This document shows positions 25,735 to 35,032 of a stretch of DNA of 64,000 bases, one piece after another. Each line of letters begins with the position of its first letter. The stretch's first letter is position 1. The notes below the pieces were generated by a model. The model made no database searches. It was given only the letters and a program-made list of their open reading frames with translations, and was not told where the DNA came from. The stretch spans positions 62,001 through 126,000 of the forward strand of contig JAHBXK010000007.1 of NCBI GenBank assembly GCA_019636535.1. The letters are read 5' to 3'. The stretch comes from Phycisphaeraceae bacterium (GTDB lineage: Bacteria > Planctomycetota > Phycisphaerae > Phycisphaerales > UBA1924). A program made the position numbers and the translations under genes.

Positions 25735-26355
25735 ATGGCCACCTCTCTTGGTCTTCTCACGTTCGGTCTCGCAGGCTGGGTCATCGGCCTGCTGGTGTCG
25801 CTGTTCCTGCTGGTCTGCGTGCTGCTGATCCTGATCGTGCTGATCCAGCGTCCGCAGGGCGGCGGCCTCGCAGGCGCTTTCGGCATGGGCGCAGGTTCGA
25901 GCCAGACCGCCTTCGGCGCAAAGACAGGCGATGCGCTCACCTTCGCCACGATCGGCATCTTCGTCTTCTATATCGTCGCGGCCGTGGGTTTGAACTTTGC
26001 GCTCGACCCGGAAGAAGCCGCAGCGCAAACGCCCGACGCGGTGAGCACCGACCCAGCATCGAACAGCGTGCCATCACCCAGCGGCGGCACGGTGCCCGTC
26101 ACACCGATGCCTGTGCCCGTGCAACCAATCGACGGCGGCGCCTCACCGATCCGCATCGAACCGGTGCCGGTCGCTCCGCCCGCGGTGACGCCCGACCCTG
26201 CGCCCGCCGCGCCGGAACCGGCACCCTCGACCGAGCCCGAGCCCACGCCCGCGCCGGATCCGGAGCCGGCACCCGCTCAGCCTGCATCTCCCGACGATCC
26301 GCCAGCCGAGCCGGGCGCCCAACCGAGCGCTGAGCCGGAACCCGCAGGCGAGTGA
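25735..26355 (+). CDS. secG: Preprotein translocase subunit SecG with long Pro/Ala tail
   Basis: The first 85 residues are a standard SecG: two membrane helices (about 8-36 and 66-84) flanking VLIQRPQGGGLAGAFGMG and the SSQTAFGAKTGD loop. SecG associates with SecYE and aids protein translocation. Beyond residue 90 comes about 115 residues of Pro/Ala/Glu repeats, unusual for SecG, which is normally 70-110 residues. The ATG at 25735 is preceded by GGAG ten bases away. It is downstream of tpiA. Confidence 0.9.
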   Translation: MATSLGLLTFGLAGWVIGLLVSLFLLVCVLLILIVLIQRPQGGGLAGAFGMGAGSSQTAFGAKTGDALTFATIGIFVFYIVAAVGLNFALDPEEAAAQTPDAVSTDPASNSVPSPSGGTVPVTPMPVPVQPIDGGASPIRIEPVPVAPPAVTPDPAPAAPEPAPSTEPEPTPAPDPEPAPAQPASPDDPPAEPGAQPSAEPEPAGE

Positions 26356-26544
26356 CCGCCGACCAGATTGCCAAAAGTTGAATCATCGATCGTCGAGCGG
26401 TCCGCCCGGCGGTCACGCAAGCCTCGATACACTCGATGGGTCGACCGCGCGGGGGGGGAAATGCAGGCTCTCCGGCGATGGTCGTCGGCCAGCCATGGTC
26501 CAGCCGCTCTGCCCGGTGAGCGCAAGAGTCAGGAGTTCTGCCGC

Positions 26545-27510
26545 GTGATTCGGAGCATGACGGGCTTTGGTGAGGCCAGTTGCCGTGTAAATGAGCAAGG
26601 CGTGATCGAGCCGCCCGCCAGCGCGGGGGGTGCCGGCGGAACGAAGCCGACGACCGGCGGCAACTCCGGCTCACACTACTTTCTTGAGATCCGCTCGCTC
26701 AACAGCAAGTACTTCAAGGCCGTGCTCCGCCTGCCCGAGGAGTTCCAGGGTCTCGAAGCCGAACTGGAATCGGAACTGCGCCACCGCCTGCACCGTGGCT
26801 CGGTGTTCATGTCGGTGAAGCACTCCGACTCATCCGCCAACGCCGCGTACACCATCAACGCCAAGGCGCTCGACCGCTACATCGAGCAGTTGGCCGACGT
26901 TCCGCAGGTCGCACAGGGCCACGTCAAAGTCGAACTCGCCTCGCTCTTGCCGCTCCCGGGCGTCTTGCAGCCCCCGGCCGACGAAGAAGAGCGACTGGCA
27001 CGCGCTCGCGAAGCGCTCTTGAAACTCGTCGAGCGTGCCTGCACGGCCCTGATCCGGATGCGCGAGAAAGAAGGGCAGATCATCATGCAGGATCTGCTCC
27101 ACAACCGCGAGGTCATCGCCGACCGGCTCAAACTGATCGGCACACGCGCTCCGAAGGTGATGGCCGAGTACGAGGCGCGGCTCAAGGGTCGGATCCAGAC
27201 CATGATCCAGGATCTCGGCGTGACCGTCGAGGCCGTCGACGTCGTGCGCGAGATCGCGATCGCCGCCGAGCGCGCCGACACGTCGGAGGAGATCACGCGG
27301 CTCGGCGGTCACATCGAGCAGTTCCGCCAGATGCTCGCCGAAGCGGACCCGAAGCCCATCGGACGCACGCTGGACTTCCTCACGCAGGAGATGCTCCGCG
27401 AAGCGAACACCATCGCCAGCAAGTGCAACGACGCCGAGATCGCCAGATGGACGGTCGAGATCAAAGGGGCGATCGACCGCATCAAGGAGCAGGTGCAGAA
27501 CGTCGAGTAA
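26545..27510 (+). CDS. YicC-family endoribonuclease-like protein
   Basis: This 321-residue protein begins VIRSMTGFGEA, the classical YicC start, and contains LEIRSLNSKYF, the C-terminal NREVIADRLKLI segment and REANTIASKCNDAEI. E. coli YicC has been reported as an endoribonuclease involved in RNA decay. The GTG at 26545 has AGGAG nine bases upstream. An insertion of about 28 residues (16-44, Gly/Pro/Thr-rich) separates the first two conserved strands. The gmk and rpoZ genes that often follow yicC are absent. Confidence 0.9.
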   Translation: MIRSMTGFGEASCRVNEQGVIEPPASAGGAGGTKPTTGGNSGSHYFLEIRSLNSKYFKAVLRLPEEFQGLEAELESELRHRLHRGSVFMSVKHSDSSANAAYTINAKALDRYIEQLADVPQVAQGHVKVELASLLPLPGVLQPPADEEERLARAREALLKLVERACTALIRMREKEGQIIMQDLLHNREVIADRLKLIGTRAPKVMAEYEARLKGRIQTMIQDLGVTVEAVDVVREIAIAAERADTSEEITRLGGHIEQFRQMLAEADPKPIGRTLDFLTQEMLREANTIASKCNDAEIARWTVEIKGAIDRIKEQVQNVE

Positions 27511-27564
27511 CCCGGATGTGAGTCCGACGACGCCGATCACCGGAATGGGACGCGGAGGGAACCC

Positions 27565-28767
27565 GTGGGCGTGCAGCACGATGACGGCCGCATCACCGCG
27601 GGCGAACTGACCACGGTGTGCGCCCACTACAACCTGGGCACGGTCAGGCACGTCTCACGCCTGAAGGCCGGCTCGCGCTCCGCCCCGAAGGTCGTCCTTG
27701 TTTCCGATCGCGGCACGTTCCTGCTCAAGCGCCGGGCGCCGGGCCACGCGAGCGACCCGCGGACGGTCGCGCTCACGCACGAGGTCATCCTTCATCTCGA
27801 AGGCGCGGGCCTCCCCGCGCCGGAACTCGTCGGCACGGTCTCGGGCAACAACTCGATGCTGCAACTCGGCGGGCGCGTCTACGAGGTCTATCGCTTCATC
27901 CAGGGCCGTACGTACGACCGATCGATCGACGATGCCGACGCCGCCGGAGCGCTCCTCGCCCGCTTGCACCGAGCACTGGCCGACCTACGCACGGGGTGGC
28001 CCGCCCCGCGCGGTTGCTATCACGACCAGCCGAGCGTTGCCCCGGGGCTCCGAGGCCTCGCCGACCGGCTCGCACCCCTGACACTCTCGGCCCACGCGAG
28101 CGATCTGCGCTCGCTCTGCGAGTCGCTCGCATCGCGCTACGAGCGAGCGTCCAGAACCGCGACTGAATCTGGTGTGGGCTCCCACGACGTGCAGTTGATC
28201 CACTCCGACTGGCACCCCGGCAATGTCCTCTTTCGTGATCAACCCTCGGCCGGAGGCACCCAACCGCCCCCGCCGAGCGCCGGCCTCCGCGGCAGCCGCT
28301 CGGCCGCAGCCGTTTCGAACGATCCGGCCCTGCGAATCGCCGCCATCCTCGACTTCGACTCGGTGCGGATCGCGCCACGCCTCGCCGACCTGGTCAACGG
28401 AGCCATGCAGTTCGCCTTGGGCCGAAGCCCGGCAACCGGCACCAACGGCCGGGCTGGGTTGATCACCGGCCACCCCGAACCCTCCTCATCCACCCGCGAA
28501 TGGCGGATCGGCATCGACCAGGCCCTTCTGGGGGCGTTTTATCGGGGGTACAGACGAGAGCACGGCCTTCCGCTCACGCCCGAGGAGGCCCGAGCGGCAC
28601 CCGAACTCATGATCGAAGCACTCATCGTTGAGGCCGCAGCACCCATCGCGGCCACCGGGCGATTCGGCAAACTCGACCCCGCCCCCATCCTCGCCAAGGT
28701 CGATCTGGCCACCGGTCAGATCGCCCGGGCCGCCGGGGACCTTGTTTCGATCATCACCAGCCCGTAG
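27565..28767 (+). CDS. Aminoglycoside phosphotransferase-fold small-molecule kinase
   Basis: These 400 residues have the APH/choline-kinase fold: an N-lobe with LLKRRAPGH (a possible ATP-binding lysine) and a C-lobe with the catalytic loop HSDWHPGNVLF (about 212-222) and the metal-binding ILDFDSVRIAP (about 261). Relatives include homoserine kinase type II, MTR kinase and CotS-like proteins, so the substrate cannot be named; a resistance role is not implied. A Pro/Gly/Ser-rich insertion lies between the two motifs (28241-28328). The GTG at 27565 follows GCGGAGGG. It is 54 bases after the YicC gene. Confidence 0.8.
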   Translation: MGVQHDDGRITAGELTTVCAHYNLGTVRHVSRLKAGSRSAPKVVLVSDRGTFLLKRRAPGHASDPRTVALTHEVILHLEGAGLPAPELVGTVSGNNSMLQLGGRVYEVYRFIQGRTYDRSIDDADAAGALLARLHRALADLRTGWPAPRGCYHDQPSVAPGLRGLADRLAPLTLSAHASDLRSLCESLASRYERASRTATESGVGSHDVQLIHSDWHPGNVLFRDQPSAGGTQPPPPSAGLRGSRSAAAVSNDPALRIAAILDFDSVRIAPRLADLVNGAMQFALGRSPATGTNGRAGLITGHPEPSSSTREWRIGIDQALLGAFYRGYRREHGLPLTPEEARAAPELMIEALIVEAAAPIAATGRFGKLDPAPILAKVDLATGQIARAAGDLVSIITSP

Positions 28768-28875
28768 AGTGAACAACAGTCTGATTCGCCTGTATCAGGT
28801 GTATCCGACCACCCACCGGCGGTTTGAACCTACTGGAACCACACCATGGAGCGGGCAAACGACGCGGAGGATCCG

Positions 28876-30228
28876 ATGACCGTGGCCGGGCGGAGCGCAC
28901 AACGTCACTCATCGGCACCGCCGATCGTGCGTGAAGACCGTTCGATCACCCGCACATTGGCCCTCGCACTGCTCACCCTGGGTCTCATCACCGGGCACGC
29001 CTCAGCACAGGCAGGCGGGCGCTTGGCCCAACCGCTCGAACTCGTCGGACCGACCCCCGAGTCCCCCACGCCGGAACTCATCGATTCACTGCTGCTCGGC
29101 CTCGACGACGAATCGTTCGCCGAACGCGAGCGATCGTTCCTGGCCCTCGCCGAGATGCGGTCGCTGACACTCAAGCACTTGGAAGCGCTGCTCGACCGCC
29201 CGAACCTGAGCGCTGAGCAGCGCATGCGCGTGCTGACCCTCGCTCGCGAGCGATTCGTCACGTCCCCACGCGCGGCGATGGGCGTGCAGTTCTACACCAA
29301 CGCATCCGGCGGCACGGGTCTGGATTCGGCCTCTTCGTTCGTAGCCATCGAGAACCTCGTGCCCGGCTTCCGCTCGGCGGAGGTGCTCAAGCCCGGCGAC
29401 GTCATCGTCGAGATCAACGGGTTCAAACTCTCAGGACCGTTGTCGCGCGACATGGTTCGTGCCCACATCATCTCGCGCGATCCGGGCGACGAACTGCCCA
29501 TCATCATCCGACGCGGCGAGCAGCGGATGGAAGTCCGCGTCATCCTGGGGTCGTACATGGACCTGGCCTCGGGCTCGCCCATCTTCCCGCGCGACATGGC
29601 ACGCGCGTGGTGGGCGCGAATGGGCGAGCGCACGGTCGGCGCCGAGAAGATCCGACCGAAGGACTCCACGCTCAGCCGCTCCGCTTGGCCATCGGCGGTC
29701 TGGGTTGCTCAGGAGGCCGCGCAACAGGCCCGCGCGGTGCGCATCCTCGGTCGTTCAACCCCCCAGATGCTGGGCGCGGGCGGCGCGGGCCACTCGCTCG
29801 AACCCGATCCGGGTGAGCAGGTCATGGCCGACGGCGTCGGCGGGGTCGTCGGCGCGGCGTGGGCAAACCAGGGGCAGATCATCCGGCAGGGGAACGTCAT
29901 CGTCGTCGATCGCCGCCGCGGCTTCGCCCAGCCCGAGGGCTGGCTTGATTTCGACCAGCCTCCCGTTCGAACGCTCGAGCAGGAAATCGCCCGGCTGGAA
30001 GAAGACGAACGCCTGCTCCGCCAGCGTTTGCCCGAAGCGAGCGACCGCCAGCAGACGGGCGACGTCTTCGGCCTGACACCAAGACAGCGCATCGAGCGCT
30101 CGCTCCAGATCATCCCGATCATCCGCAAAGCGCTCGAAGCCGAGTTGCGCGAGCGCGGCGACCGGCGTGCCGACGATGAGCGAGGTGCCGACGCACGGGC
30201 CGACGTCGAGGAACGCAGCGGCGGCTGA
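28876..30228 (+). CDS. Secreted PDZ-domain protein
   Basis: This 450-residue exported protein has a signal-like hydrophobic stretch (TLALALLTLGLITGHASAQA, about 28-47), a helical stretch, and a PDZ domain (about 150-232) containing LVPGFRSAEVLKPGDVIVEIN. The C-terminal half is charged with a coiled-coil character near 370-440 and no protease triad. It may be a periplasmic adaptor. The ATG at 28876 has GGAGG five bases upstream; the ATG ten codons earlier does not. It converges on the porin gene 24 bases away. Confidence 0.7.
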   Translation: MTVAGRSAQRHSSAPPIVREDRSITRTLALALLTLGLITGHASAQAGGRLAQPLELVGPTPESPTPELIDSLLLGLDDESFAERERSFLALAEMRSLTLKHLEALLDRPNLSAEQRMRVLTLARERFVTSPRAAMGVQFYTNASGGTGLDSASSFVAIENLVPGFRSAEVLKPGDVIVEINGFKLSGPLSRDMVRAHIISRDPGDELPIIIRRGEQRMEVRVILGSYMDLASGSPIFPRDMARAWWARMGERTVGAEKIRPKDSTLSRSAWPSAVWVAQEAAQQARAVRILGRSTPQMLGAGGAGHSLEPDPGEQVMADGVGGVVGAAWANQGQIIRQGNVIVVDRRRGFAQPEGWLDFDQPPVRTLEQEIARLEEDERLLRQRLPEASDRQQTGDVFGLTPRQRIERSLQIIPIIRKALEAELRERGDRRADDERGADARADVEERSGG

Positions 30229-30252
30229 ACCCGCGCTGACACCCGACAACCG

Positions 30253-31761
30253 TCAGAACGTGATCTCGAATCGGATCGCGCCGACGACGGTCGTGTCGAT
30301 ACTCGAATCCCCGCCGGGATTCCGGATGAACTGCACGTCGGGCTTGATGCTGAACCACGGCGCGACCTGCACCTTGTAGAACACCTCGACCGCCGTCTCG
30401 TCCGAATCGAACCCGGCGTTCGGCTCGTTGCTCAGGTCGACCCACGACAGGTACACCCCCGCGACATCGCTCCCCCGGCCCGGGAGTGTTCCGTTCAGCG
30501 TCAGGCCGAGTCCGACGTGGGTTCCGGCTTCGGAGATCCGCTCGTCGGCTCGCCCGAACTGCATAAACATCCACACACCGCGGTCACTTCCCGACGGTGC
30601 CCCTTCGCCGAACTCTCCGTTCGACGCCGGCTCCGCCGCCCAGACCTGCTGCTCGGCGAGCAAGTACATACCGCGCGTGCCGGACCCCGATGAGCCGTCG
30701 AACCGCTCAAGCGTCCCCGTCTGCGCCCAACAGCCGATCGCCGCTCGACCCCGCTGCCACCGCGGCCCACCCCGCTCGCTCGTCGGCAACGATCGCCACT
30801 TCACCCCCGCCTCGCCGATGACGAACCAATCAGAGGACCGATCGTCGCCGAAGAACGTCGCCGGCCCCGACGGCCCGGTGCGTACCCCGTCGCCCGCGGC
30901 ACCATCGAACAGCCCCGCGCCGACGTACAGCCAGGAACACGGCTCAACAAAGCCCAGCACACCCGTCGCCGGGTCCGGGTACGTCGGCAGGAACGCGATC
31001 GTCGGGCTGAACCCGGCGGACGAGTTCAGAAACTCTGAGGCGGACTCAACATACGCGAACTCGGTGTTTGCATCGACTTTGCCGATCTTGATCCGCAGAC
31101 GATCGTCCAGCAGTCGTTGCTGAAACCACAACTCCCCGATCTGATCGTCGTTCTCCGCCGTCTCGATGTTCGACCACCCCTGAAAGTCGCCAGCACGGCC
31201 CTGCCCGCGTCCGTCCGTCGAGTAGTAGTTGAAGAACACAGACGCTCCGCTCACGCCGATCAACTTCTCCAGATCGGCCTCAACGGTGATGTCGAGCAGC
31301 GTGTCCGTCGCGGCACGCCGGCCGACGCCACCCGAGAACACCGTCGACCAGTCCAGTGTGTAGACGACATGCAAGGAGATCCCCGCGTCGTCGAGCGCTG
31401 TCCGCAGACCGCCCACATCGCCCGCGGCGTGATCCCATTCGAGCCACGGCCGTCCGCCCAGCCAGTCGCGTTCGCTTCCGGACGGATCAGCCGGGAGTCC
31501 GTCGCCGTCACCGTCACCGTGCGTGTGCGGCCGTGCAGGCCCGCCGCGTGGTTCGCGAGGATGTCCCGGCGCAGCGACCGGCGGTTCGGTCAGAGACGCC
31601 GCCTCCGCCAACGCGACCTGCGCACTCGCTCCCGAGGCGCTGCACGCCAGGAGCAACGACGCCGCCATCGCTGTACGAGCGCTGGCCCCCTCGGGGCGGT
31701 GGCGACCCCGCCGCGACCGCCTCGGAATCGACGCTCGGAACAGGCTTGGCAGCGGAGACAT
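30253..31761 (-). CDS. OprB-family carbohydrate-selective porin
   Basis: This 502-residue outer-membrane beta-barrel has a signal peptide ending near SASGASAQ, then a Pro/Asp-rich spacer and a barrel. Its strands include TLDWSTVFSGG, FFNYYSTDGRG, ELWFQQRLLDDRLRIKIGK, and a C-terminal strand ending IRFEITF with the terminal Phe recognised by the BAM machinery. This pattern fits the OprB family, known for sugar uptake in Gram-negatives. An inverted repeat lies in its leader at 31782-31799. No sugar catabolic gene is adjacent. Confidence 0.85.
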   Translation of the reverse strand: MSPLPSLFRASIPRRSRRGRHRPEGASARTAMAASLLLACSASGASAQVALAEAASLTEPPVAAPGHPREPRGGPARPHTHGDGDGDGLPADPSGSERDWLGGRPWLEWDHAAGDVGGLRTALDDAGISLHVVYTLDWSTVFSGGVGRRAATDTLLDITVEADLEKLIGVSGASVFFNYYSTDGRGQGRAGDFQGWSNIETAENDDQIGELWFQQRLLDDRLRIKIGKVDANTEFAYVESASEFLNSSAGFSPTIAFLPTYPDPATGVLGFVEPCSWLYVGAGLFDGAAGDGVRTGPSGPATFFGDDRSSDWFVIGEAGVKWRSLPTSERGGPRWQRGRAAIGCWAQTGTLERFDGSSGSGTRGMYLLAEQQVWAAEPASNGEFGEGAPSGSDRGVWMFMQFGRADERISEAGTHVGLGLTLNGTLPGRGSDVAGVYLSWVDLSNEPNAGFDSDETAVEVFYKVQVAPWFSIKPDVQFIRNPGGDSSIDTTVVGAIRFEITF

Positions 31762-31781
31762 GGGCGGACGGTAGGCGCCGC

Positions 31782-31799
31782 ATGTAGTCTTGGCTACAT
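31782..31799. repeat. Short inverted repeat upstream of the porin gene
   Basis: ATGTAG (31782-31787) and CTACAT (31794-31799) form a perfect 6-bp inverted repeat around a 6-base spacer, 20-38 bases upstream of the porin ATG. It could be an operator or a leader hairpin. A TGTAAT on the minus strand just beyond it resembles a -10 box, but no matching -35 was found. Confidence 0.35.
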
Positions 31800-31839
31800 C
31801 TCGTAGTGAATTACAATCTCGCGCTCGCAAAGCACACGA

Positions 31840-31858
31840 CCAGGCCGATCCGGCCTGG
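31840..31858 (-). terminator. Hairpin after the HEAT-like membrane protein gene
   Basis: CCAGGCCG (31840-31847) pairs perfectly with CGGCCTGG (31851-31858) across a 3-base loop, immediately after the stop codon at 31864 on the minus strand. There is no T-run, so termination is uncertain. Confidence 0.4.
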
Positions 31859-31863
31859 GGCGC

Positions 31864-33090
31864 TCACCGCATCGGCAGCGCTGTCGCCATCATCCCATTC
31901 GATCGAATCCAAAGACCGGCTCTCCACGGCCGTGATTTTTGTATCGCCACGACCGCCTGCTCGCGAACCCACGGGTCGGGATGCGTGTGCGCGATCCACC
32001 GCACTTCCGAGGCGAGCGACGGATCTCGACGCAGAACGCTCACAACGCTGCTTCTCGCGCTCCACGCCTTTGAAGTACGCTCGTCCAACGAAGCCACTAT
32101 GAGCAGGTCTGGGATCGCCGGCAACGCGTGCCGGTCGCACACCGCCAGAACGTCGATCGCGGCGTTCGACACGAACCAATCGTGATGATGGACGAGTTCA
32201 CCCAGCCGCACGGCGTCCTCCGGCGAGATCGAGGCGGTTCGGTTGTTCCAGAAGCCGCCCCAAGAACTCCTCGACTCTTGCAGCGGCCAGATGTGGCTCC
32301 GAGCCTTCAGTTCCGTGTCCGTCTCGGCCCGACAGAACTCGCGAATCTGACGCTCAACACTGACGTGCAGCGCTGCCTCCACGCGCGGCGAGCGACCACC
32401 GACCGATGCGAGTGCAGTCGCAGCAAAGTCATCGCCGCACTCGATCGTGCGTCTCTCGAGTTCGTCGATCAGCGCAGCCCGTTGACGATCGGAGAGCACA
32501 CCGTGGTCGGCACGCTCAACCAGCGTCACCGGGTGATGCACGCCGAGCGCGCGATAAGTGTGCGACCACGGATCGTGCAAGTTGCACGACCACTTCGCTC
32601 CAATGACCTGATCCGGTAGTCTCGACGGCAAAAGCAGCAGCGCCCACGACGGAATCGGCGCCCACCAGCCGCGGTCTCGCATCAGCGGAGCCGACCGCAC
32701 GACCCACGACGCACAGAGCAGCATCGCAAAGACAAGCGCCGTCACGGCAACGCGGCGAACATTGAAAGGTCCCCGCCACCTCCCCGCCCGGCCCCGAACC
32801 GGCGGCGAAGTCAGCCTCGCAACAAGAAAGAGCCCCGAAAGCGCCATCACGCACGCGCCCGCCCACCAGAAGTAGACGTACTCGGCGCGATGCCCGGTCT
32901 CACCCTCCACCAGGGCGATACCCGCGAACATCGGCGCTGCACCGACCACGATCCGAACCCAGGCGCGATTCCGTGCCCGCTGTGTCGGCATCGCCCCGCG
33001 CCCCGCCATGCGGTCGCCCACAAGCGTCAGGACGCCGGTCCCGATCAGCACGCACCCAACCGCACCAAGGATCGCCAGCAGCAGCGTCAC
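31864..33090 (-). CDS. Membrane protein with C-terminal HEAT-like region
   Basis: These 408 residues have four predicted membrane helices in the first half (LLLAILGAVGCVLIGTGVL, WVRIVVGAAPMFAGIAL, YFWWAGACVMALSGLFLV, VAVTALVFAMLLCASWVV). The soluble C-terminal half looks helical with repeat-like units near the end (SNAAIDVLAV, PDPWVREQAVVAI) resembling HEAT repeats. The GTG at 33090 has GGAG eight bases upstream, which also avoids an out-of-frame ATG. The function is unknown. It follows the large secreted protein gene by 115 bases on the same strand. Confidence 0.6.
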   Translation of the reverse strand: MTLLLAILGAVGCVLIGTGVLTLVGDRMAGRGAMPTQRARNRAWVRIVVGAAPMFAGIALVEGETGHRAEYVYFWWAGACVMALSGLFLVARLTSPPVRGRAGRWRGPFNVRRVAVTALVFAMLLCASWVVRSAPLMRDRGWWAPIPSWALLLLPSRLPDQVIGAKWSCNLHDPWSHTYRALGVHHPVTLVERADHGVLSDRQRAALIDELERRTIECGDDFAATALASVGGRSPRVEAALHVSVERQIREFCRAETDTELKARSHIWPLQESRSSWGGFWNNRTASISPEDAVRLGELVHHHDWFVSNAAIDVLAVCDRHALPAIPDLLIVASLDERTSKAWSARSSVVSVLRRDPSLASEVRWIAHTHPDPWVREQAVVAIQKSRPWRAGLWIRSNGMMATALPMR

Positions 33091-33205
33091 ACCATGATCT
33101 CCGGGTATCCGAGTCTCTGTGACCAGGTTTCGCGCACGCGTACGACACAGGACCATACCGCGGCCCGGCATCCTCGGTTCTGCGACGCACACACTCTCGG
33201 ACTCT

Positions 33206-35005
33206 TTATGGTTGCCCGGCTCGCTCGAGCAGCAGCCACTCGTCCAGCACCACCGCATCGCGGATCGGGCCATAGGCCCCCGCTTCGACCGTCAGACGCA
33301 ACCTCGCCCCACCCCCACCGATCCCCCCAACCCCACCGACGCCGGGTCCGGATGCAGACCCCGCCGAGCCGACCGGGACCGGCCCCGCGAGCCTCACCGA
33401 CGGCATGTCGCCGTTGAGCCTCGCCGAGCCGAGCACCATCGGGCCGGCCGAGCCCTCGCCGAGCCACTCGAGCCGCACATCGCAATCGCCCCACGGAGCG
33501 GCAACGGAAGGCAGCGACACCCGCCCGGCGAACCACACCGGCCGCTCTGCTCCTGCGCCCATCGCCGACGCAGCGTCCGCGTCCATCGAGAGCGCCCACT
33601 CGACAACGCAAGGGCCGTCGAGACCGATCGGCGCAGCGCCGAGCGTCCCGGACGACTCCCGCGGCGACAGCACGGGCCGCACGGGCGCATCCGCGCGCCG
33701 TCGATCCGAGGCGGGCTCGTGACGCACGATCGCGAGCGATGAGAGCGGCGTCAGCCGAGTCGCGATCGGAACGATCGACCGAACGTCCGCCGCGTCGACC
33801 GTGACCGAGGCGGGCTCCCCCGCTTCTTCCGCGATCGATGCGCTGCGCAGCGCGGGCACCGAGAGTTTCAGCCGGGCCGGCACGGGCTGACCCCCTGCCG
33901 AGGCGTGCAACGTCGAGATCGAGCCGACCAAGAGCGAAGTGCCGTCGGCCAGCACCACACGAGCCACAGGTCGGCTCGGGCCGGCAGCCACCGGTGTCGC
34001 GGGCGACTGCAGCACCACCTGCGCAACCGATTCGTACGGCACCTGCACCACCCGACCCGCCGACTCGATGGTGATGCGTGCCCTCGATCCGCGGACGACT
34101 TCTTCCCCCGCCTCCCCTCCGGGCGGAGCGGCATCGCTCGCGATCCCCTCAACAAAGCCGCGCAACAAGTCGCCGTTGCGGAGCAGCACCAGATCAGAGA
34201 CGCCATCATCAGTCGAAAGCGGACGCTCGGCGAACGACTCAGACCACGCAACGATCCGGCGGATGCGATCGATCGAGAAGCCGAACGACACCGAGCCCGC
34301 ACCATCGATCAGGTCCGGGTCGTCGGCACGAAGCGCTGCGCCGACGCGGCGGTCGACGATCGCCCGTCCGGCCTCGGCATGGCCGAGCAGCCGAGAGGCC
34401 GTCCACGCCACGCGCTCACCCGAAGCATCGGCGCGAGCGAGCGCGCCCGCGAGCACCTGCCCGTCGGTCAGTTCGATCCAGCCCGCGCGGGCATCGGCCC
34501 GCACCACGGCCGGTCCGACCGGCTCGATTCCCAACTCCTCGAGCGGCCCTCTCGGAGGTTCATCGATCGGTCGTGCCGGCACGGCCCGACCCGGACTCGG
34601 ACGAAGCCTCGCCTCGTGCCGGTGGTCGTCCCCTCGTGCAGACCAGAATCCCTCCGGCCCGAGCGCAGCGATCTCGTGAAACCCGATGCGCCGCTCGCGT
34701 GCACCACCCGCCGATTCCAGCACGCGAACCTCGCCGCGCCCGTCCGGTCGCAACTCGACCGCCGTGACGAGCACCGGCGTTGCGCGCAGTTCGTGATCGA
34801 GTATCGTCATCGCCACCGCCGATTGCGCGCTGGCCACGGAGCGTACGGGCGACGCCTGCCCCAACTCCGCACGCGTTCCCGACGACCGCGCGCTGAGCCC
34901 CCCGCCAGCAAACCCCGCTCCCGCGAGCCCAACGCCGACCACGGCCGCAGCGGCCAGCAGCGCGGGCAATGGCACTCGGCGGGGTTGGATGCGGGTTTCA
35001 ACCAT
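33206..35005 (-). CDS. Large exported protein with possible C-terminal NPCBM-like domain
   Basis: This 599-residue protein starts with a signal or anchor helix (LPALLAAAAVVGVGLAGAGF). Its body is beta-rich with short repeats of the type W-T-A-S-R or G-D-L-L-R-G and D-G-T-S-L-L-V-G, suggesting several small beta modules. The C-terminal 150 residues (WFAGRVSLPSVAAPWGDCDV, then DAVVLDEWLLLE) resemble a galactose-binding-like NPCBM fold by pattern only. It is 27 bases after the cyclase-repeat gene and probably in the same operon. The specific role is unknown. Confidence 0.55.
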   Translation of the reverse strand: MVETRIQPRRVPLPALLAAAAVVGVGLAGAGFAGGGLSARSSGTRAELGQASPVRSVASAQSAVAMTILDHELRATPVLVTAVELRPDGRGEVRVLESAGGARERRIGFHEIAALGPEGFWSARGDDHRHEARLRPSPGRAVPARPIDEPPRGPLEELGIEPVGPAVVRADARAGWIELTDGQVLAGALARADASGERVAWTASRLLGHAEAGRAIVDRRVGAALRADDPDLIDGAGSVSFGFSIDRIRRIVAWSESFAERPLSTDDGVSDLVLLRNGDLLRGFVEGIASDAAPPGGEAGEEVVRGSRARITIESAGRVVQVPYESVAQVVLQSPATPVAAGPSRPVARVVLADGTSLLVGSISTLHASAGGQPVPARLKLSVPALRSASIAEEAGEPASVTVDAADVRSIVPIATRLTPLSSLAIVRHEPASDRRRADAPVRPVLSPRESSGTLGAAPIGLDGPCVVEWALSMDADAASAMGAGAERPVWFAGRVSLPSVAAPWGDCDVRLEWLGEGSAGPMVLGSARLNGDMPSVRLAGPVPVGSAGSASGPGVGGVGGIGGGGARLRLTVEAGAYGPIRDAVVLDEWLLLERAGQP

Positions 35006-35032
35006 GGAGGCGAGGTCGACGCAACGAACATC

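Noticed and set aside
27565-28767. An aminoglycoside resistance gene
   Set aside because: The fold is shared by many metabolic kinases, and context is housekeeping.
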